Source: an uncultured Bacteroidales bacterium (GTDB taxonomy: Bacteria > Bacteroidota > Bacteroidia > Bacteroidales > Bacteroidaceae). From it: DNA of 58,626 nucleotides. The notes beneath the pieces were generated by a model. The model saw nothing but the letters and a program-made list of their open reading frames with translations, did no database searches and was not told the DNA's origin. The stretch is from contig CACYGK010000009.1 in assembly GCA_902774005.1 (NCBI GenBank), forward strand, positions 1-58,626, in the 5' to 3' direction. A program made the translations under genes and the position numbers. This document shows, piece by piece, positions 55,735 through 58,626 of this stretch; the stretch's first letter is position 1; each line of letters opens with the position of its first letter.

Positions 55735-58008
55735 ATGAAAATAAAATCAATCATAGCATTTGGATTGCTTCTGCTCGGAGTCGGAGCAGCCACTACATCG
55801 TGTGAGGACATGATGACGCCTGACAACAAGCTTGTCACCACCGATTTTGCTCCTCAAGACACCCTGTATCAGATGATGGGTATCATAAAGCGCATGCAGA
55901 AACTTGCCGACCGCACCGTACTGCTCGGTGAGGTAAGAGCCGACCTCGTTGATGTTGACCAGGCCCATTCGTCTGCTGATATAAAAGAACTCGGAAACAA
56001 CGATGTTTCCACTACCAACGTATATAACTCTCCTGCCGATTACTACGCTGTCATCAACAACTGTAACATCTATCTTGCATACGTTGACTCACTCTTCCAG
56101 GTATATGGCGACTACTACTACCGCAAGGAAGTCATCGCAGCCAAGTGTTTCCGTGCATGGTGCTACCTCGAACTCGCGAAAATCTACGGTGCAGTTCCAT
56201 TCTTCACCCATCCGATTCTCACACCCGACGCAGCAGAAAGCGCACTTGCTCAGCCAAAGGCAGACATGCTTACCATCCTCGACTTTGCCATCGGCGACCT
56301 CGCTGATTATGCAAAGACAGAATCCGAGAACGGTACAGTACGTCCAAGCTACGGATACACATGGAACAACACCTTCTCCGGTCGTAGCCTCTTCATTCCG
56401 TTCCGCGTGATGCTTGCCGAACTCTACCTCTGGCGTGGTTCCTACAAGGGCAAGGCAGCCGGAAAAGAAGACTTTATCAATGCCGTACGTATGTACCACG
56501 ACTACCTCACCTACCCGGGCGAGGAGAAATCAGTAGAGTACGACGCATGCGAATGGTACAGTAACGATTGGAAGCAGCTCAACGGTCAGATGAACTACGG
56601 CGACCACTACTCAGCTCGTTCCAAGGAAGACTACTATGCCGGAGTGCTCCCTCTCGACACAGCTGCTTACTTCGGATACACTACCGACCTGCGTGCCATC
56701 TTCAACTCTACCATCTCCAACTACTACTATCCGGCACTCGTTCCGTCTGCTCGTATGAGCAACATATCCAAGGCACAGGACTATGCATTCCTTACCTATA
56801 AGATGGGTACCGGTGTTGCAGGCGATACAGTCTTGACTTATGCCAAGAAAGACGCAGCTGCTTTGGGTGGCGAACGCAGAGTGGGCGACCTCCGTCTCAA
56901 CGCTATTTACATTGACCGTTCAAACGTGAGCGAGTCTAAGTACAACGCCAAAGTCAACTCTGTAAAGCAGTACATTGTTAAGTGGACAGAAGGTAACACA
57001 TCTCTGTCTAACGACAACCGTCAGCGTTACATCTTCTACTACACTACCAACATGCTCTATCTCCACATGGCAGAGGCACTCAACCTCGCAGGCTATCCTG
57101 AGACAGCTATGGCAGTGCTTACCCATGGTCTTTCTTACGAGACACTCAACACATCCTACTACCTCATTCACAACAAGCAGTCCTCTACAGGTGCCGATAC
57201 CACAATCCAGGTACGAGTTGTGTCCGATGCTGAGTTCGATGACCTCTGTAAAATCAAGACTTACGGTTACACCAACACTACCTCCGACTTCGACGACGAC
57301 GCTGACAAAGCAGCCAGGGCAAACAACTCGTTCGTAGTTTGGAAGAGCACAGTATTCACCCCTCTCAACAAGTTCGGTTGGTATCGTACACTTGGAACAG
57401 AAGGCCGTTGGAGCACAGTATATCGTAGTGTAGATCGCATTCAGATAGGTATCCACTCACTTGGTTCGGGTGATACTGAAAACAATGAGCATTACCGTCT
57501 TCTTAATCCTAATGATAATACTAAAACTGGTGGCATCAGTTTTGTAGATATCATTAATAATCTTAAGCAGGGTGGTATTCGTCCGGCAGCTCCTATCGGA
57601 TGGGCACCGGGTGTTGCAGTACTTTCATTCGACGACTGGAAAAACCATCCTGACAACAAACTGTCCCCCACACAGAAGACCACTGCTAACTACAACAAAT
57701 ACGTAGATTCCTACAATGTTTATCCTAAGCGTGTGGCAGACTATAAGAGCGACTCTACATACCTGCGCTCACCTGCCGTACTCGACAAGTGTCAGGAACG
57801 TGTACGCTGGCTCATCCTCGAAGAGGAAGCACTCGAAGGTTCATTCGAAGGAAACCGCTTCTACGACATCCTGCGCCATCAGATGCAGAGTGGAAAAGTC
57901 GGCGGTGTCGGTTCTACAATCACAATGCCCGACTCAATCGTGAAACTCTATGGTGCTACTCCAAACATGGAAGGCAAACCATGGTACATCAAACTTCCTG
58001 AGCGTTAA
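55735..58008 (+). CDS. SusD/RagB-type surface ligand-binding lipoprotein, second copy
   Basis: The 757-residue lipoprotein (TSC, Cys23, then acidic EDMM) is larger than typical SusD proteins. Core helices include YYAVINNCNIYLAYVDSLF and YRKEVIAAKCFRAWCYLELAKIYGAVPF; the C-terminal RWLILEEEALEGSFEGNRFYDILRHQM is the SusD family motif. Extra length lies in loops between about 380 and 640. It is last in the operon and is followed by a strong terminator. Confidence 0.94.
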   Translation: MKIKSIIAFGLLLLGVGAATTSCEDMMTPDNKLVTTDFAPQDTLYQMMGIIKRMQKLADRTVLLGEVRADLVDVDQAHSSADIKELGNNDVSTTNVYNSPADYYAVINNCNIYLAYVDSLFQVYGDYYYRKEVIAAKCFRAWCYLELAKIYGAVPFFTHPILTPDAAESALAQPKADMLTILDFAIGDLADYAKTESENGTVRPSYGYTWNNTFSGRSLFIPFRVMLAELYLWRGSYKGKAAGKEDFINAVRMYHDYLTYPGEEKSVEYDACEWYSNDWKQLNGQMNYGDHYSARSKEDYYAGVLPLDTAAYFGYTTDLRAIFNSTISNYYYPALVPSARMSNISKAQDYAFLTYKMGTGVAGDTVLTYAKKDAAALGGERRVGDLRLNAIYIDRSNVSESKYNAKVNSVKQYIVKWTEGNTSLSNDNRQRYIFYYTTNMLYLHMAEALNLAGYPETAMAVLTHGLSYETLNTSYYLIHNKQSSTGADTTIQVRVVSDAEFDDLCKIKTYGYTNTTSDFDDDADKAARANNSFVVWKSTVFTPLNKFGWYRTLGTEGRWSTVYRSVDRIQIGIHSLGSGDTENNEHYRLLNPNDNTKTGGISFVDIINNLKQGGIRPAAPIGWAPGVAVLSFDDWKNHPDNKLSPTQKTTANYNKYVDSYNVYPKRVADYKSDSTYLRSPAVLDKCQERVRWLILEEEALEGSFEGNRFYDILRHQMQSGKVGGVGSTITMPDSIVKLYGATPNMEGKPWYIKLPER

Positions 58009-58016
58009 TCAGCACT

Positions 58017-58069
58017 ACACATTATTTATATATATAGGAGAGTCCCCGAGGCTCTCCTATATTTTTTTT
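58017..58069. repeat. 53-bp direct repeat, copy 1, containing the operon terminator
   Basis: It matches 58404-58456 at 52 of 53 positions, 387 bases away. It consists of an AT-rich lead (ACACATTATTTATATATATAG) and the terminator hairpin with eight T. Downstream of both copies runs GAAACTTTG-like sequence. Confidence 0.85.
58036..58069 (+). terminator. Intrinsic terminator of the SusCD-FAS1 operon
   Basis: AGGAGAG and CTCTCCT form a 7-bp stem, extended by CC/GG past a bulged T, with a small loop and a run of eight T. It lies 27 bases after the SusD stop. Confidence 0.9.
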
Positions 58070-58131
58070 GAAAAGGTGGTGAAACTTTGCAACTTTGAAA
58101 CTAGCTGGACGAAGTATAAGATGTAAGAGCG

Positions 58132-58163
58132 ATTTTGTTTTATATACACAATAAAAACAAAAT
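58132..58163. repeat. AT-rich inverted repeat upstream of a remnant promoter
   Basis: ATTTTGTTTT (58132-58141) and AAAACAAAAT (58154-58163) are perfect inverted copies separated by 12 bases, just upstream of the TTG/TATCTTTG promoter. It could have been an operator for the deleted gene. Confidence 0.35.
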
Positions 58164-58177
58164 TAATGTAGATTTTA

Positions 58178-58208
58178 TTGTCTATAAACAATGGATTTAT
58201 TATCTTTG
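58178..58208 (+). promoter_or_regulatory. Promoter left over from a deleted gene
   Basis: TTG (58178-58180), 20-base spacer, TATCTTTG (58201-58208): a good Bacteroidetes promoter. It points straight into the ATPase remnant with no room for the missing N-terminal coding region. Confidence 0.55.
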
Positions 58209-58209
58209 C

Positions 58210-58381
58210 ACAAAACCAGGCAAGACGGTTTATGTGCAGGCAAGCTATATTATTGCTGATGACTCTACCCGTGACCGCGAGTTTGGTCCACTGGAGAAGA
58301 TTCGCGTTGTTGACGCAGCGCAACGAAAACGGCATTACGCATATGTCTCTGAGGACGTTCCTGAAAGAAGGATTGGTTTAA
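58210..58381 (+). pseudogene. Remnant of a DUF4143-type ATPase gene, last ~55 codons, frameshifted
   Basis: One frame reads KTVYVQASYIIADDSTRDREFGPLEKI, close to the C-terminal region of AAA+ ATPases with a DUF4143 domain (typically YVQ..Y.L.....REFG.LE.I). Near 58310 the match moves to another frame: NENGITHMSLRTFLKEGLV then TAA at 58379-58381, resembling the short end of the same family. The first ~350 residues are absent and the fragment begins next to a promoter, so an internal deletion plus a frameshift is the simplest reading. Family assignment is from memory of the motif. Confidence 0.6.
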
Positions 58382-58403
58382 CCCTTAAACGGTAAGCTGC
58401 TTT

Positions 58404-58456
58404 ACACATTATTTATATATATAGGAGAGTCCCCGAGGCTCTCCTGTATTTTTTTT
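58404..58456. repeat. 53-bp direct repeat, copy 2, containing a second terminator
   Basis: Same unit as 58017-58069 with a single A/G difference. It follows the ATPase remnant stop by 22 bases, so it also ends the remnant transcript. Confidence 0.85.
58423..58456 (+). terminator. Intrinsic terminator after the ATPase remnant
   Basis: Identical AGGAGAG/CTCTCCT stem and eight-T run as the upstream copy. It insulates the strong promoter 67 bases downstream. Confidence 0.85.
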
Positions 58457-58522
58457 AAAAACGAAGTGAAACTTTGAAACTTTGAAACTTTGCAACTTTT
58501 TAGAAAAAACATTCCGTATTAT

Positions 58523-58553
58523 TTTGCCAGTCCGCAGAAAGTCCGTACCTTTG
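58523..58553 (+). promoter_or_regulatory. Consensus Bacteroidetes promoter, probably of an rRNA operon
   Basis: TTTG (58523-58526), exactly 19 bases, TACCTTTG (58546-58553): a full match to TTTG-N19-TAnnTTTG. About 35 bases on, AGTTCTTTGACA (near 58590-58601) resembles the boxA-like element of Bacteroidetes rRNA leaders. No coding start is convincing in the last 70 bases. The rRNA assignment is inference because the window ends at 58626. Confidence 0.65.
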
Positions 58554-58626
58554 CACTCGCTTTTCGCAAGAAGGGCACAGAAGAAAGAGTTCTTTGACAG
58601 ACTGCGACACAAAAATGGAAGACAAT

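Noticed and set aside
42977-58008. Recent duplication of one SusCD unit
   Set aside because: The two SusC and SusD proteins differ in length, linker and signature residues, so any duplication is old.
1-58626. CRISPR arrays, tRNA genes and insertion sequences
   Set aside because: I saw no regularly spaced repeats, cloverleaf sequences or transposase genes; the 112-bp and 53-bp repeats occur only twice each and carry no transposase.

Overview
The window looks like the chromosome of a Bacteroidales bacterium, most likely Prevotella or a close relative. Five things point there: two SusC/SusD pairs, lipoprotein signals of the SD(D/E) type after the lipidated Cys, signal peptidase I sites with Gln at +1, promoters of the TAnnTTTG type, and extracellular enzymes with a short C-terminal tail ending in a GIYIV/GFYIY-like motif. 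This assignment comes from reading the sequence; no database search was possible.

Layout. (1) 1-4532, minus strand: a large secreted multidomain protein that is frameshifted and runs off the left edge, preceded by a secreted metallophosphoesterase whose signal peptide is cut off from the enzyme by an in-frame TAG. (2) 4734-10491, minus strand: a three-gene RND efflux operon (adaptor, pump, outer-membrane factor). (3) 10619-17629: a divergent pair, a GH3 beta-glucosidase-like enzyme (minus) and a very long PL11-type rhamnogalacturonan lyase (plus). (4) 18216-36512, plus strand: an unbroken str-S10-spc-alpha ribosomal superoperon (rpsL-rpsG-fusA, rpsJ to rpmJ with secY, map and infA, then rpsM-rpsK-rpsD-rpoA-rplQ), with hairpin-bearing gaps before rpsL, rpsG, rpsJ, rpsH and rpsD. 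(5) 36644-39619: a GH43 arabinanase-like enzyme with its own promoter. (6) 40113-58008: one long apparent operon, FAS1-SusC-SusD-FAS1-FAS1-SusC-SusD, with no glycoside hydrolase and no regulator. (7) 58009-58626: duplicated terminators flanking a deleted remnant of a DUF4143-type ATPase gene, then a textbook Bacteroidetes promoter that probably drives an rRNA operon beyond the right edge.

How the genes fit together. The ribosomal block is housekeeping. Around it are genes for life on plant polysaccharide: pectin backbone cleavage (PL11), arabinan cleavage (GH43) and beta-glucoside hydrolysis (GH3). Both the PL11 and GH43 genes end in similar tails and are followed by near-identical 112-bp repeats, 22 kb apart. 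The most unusual system is the SusCD-fasciclin locus. Two different TonB-dependent transporter pairs are co-transcribed with three FAS1-domain lipoproteins predicted to face outward. The substrate is unknown, and adhesion or capture of a protein or glycoprotein ligand is a hypothesis only.

Three genes for exported proteins carry disruptions (two frameshifts, one nonsense codon), while all 31 genes of the ribosomal block are intact. That favours real gene decay or strain variation over uniformly poor sequence, but read-level data are needed to decide.
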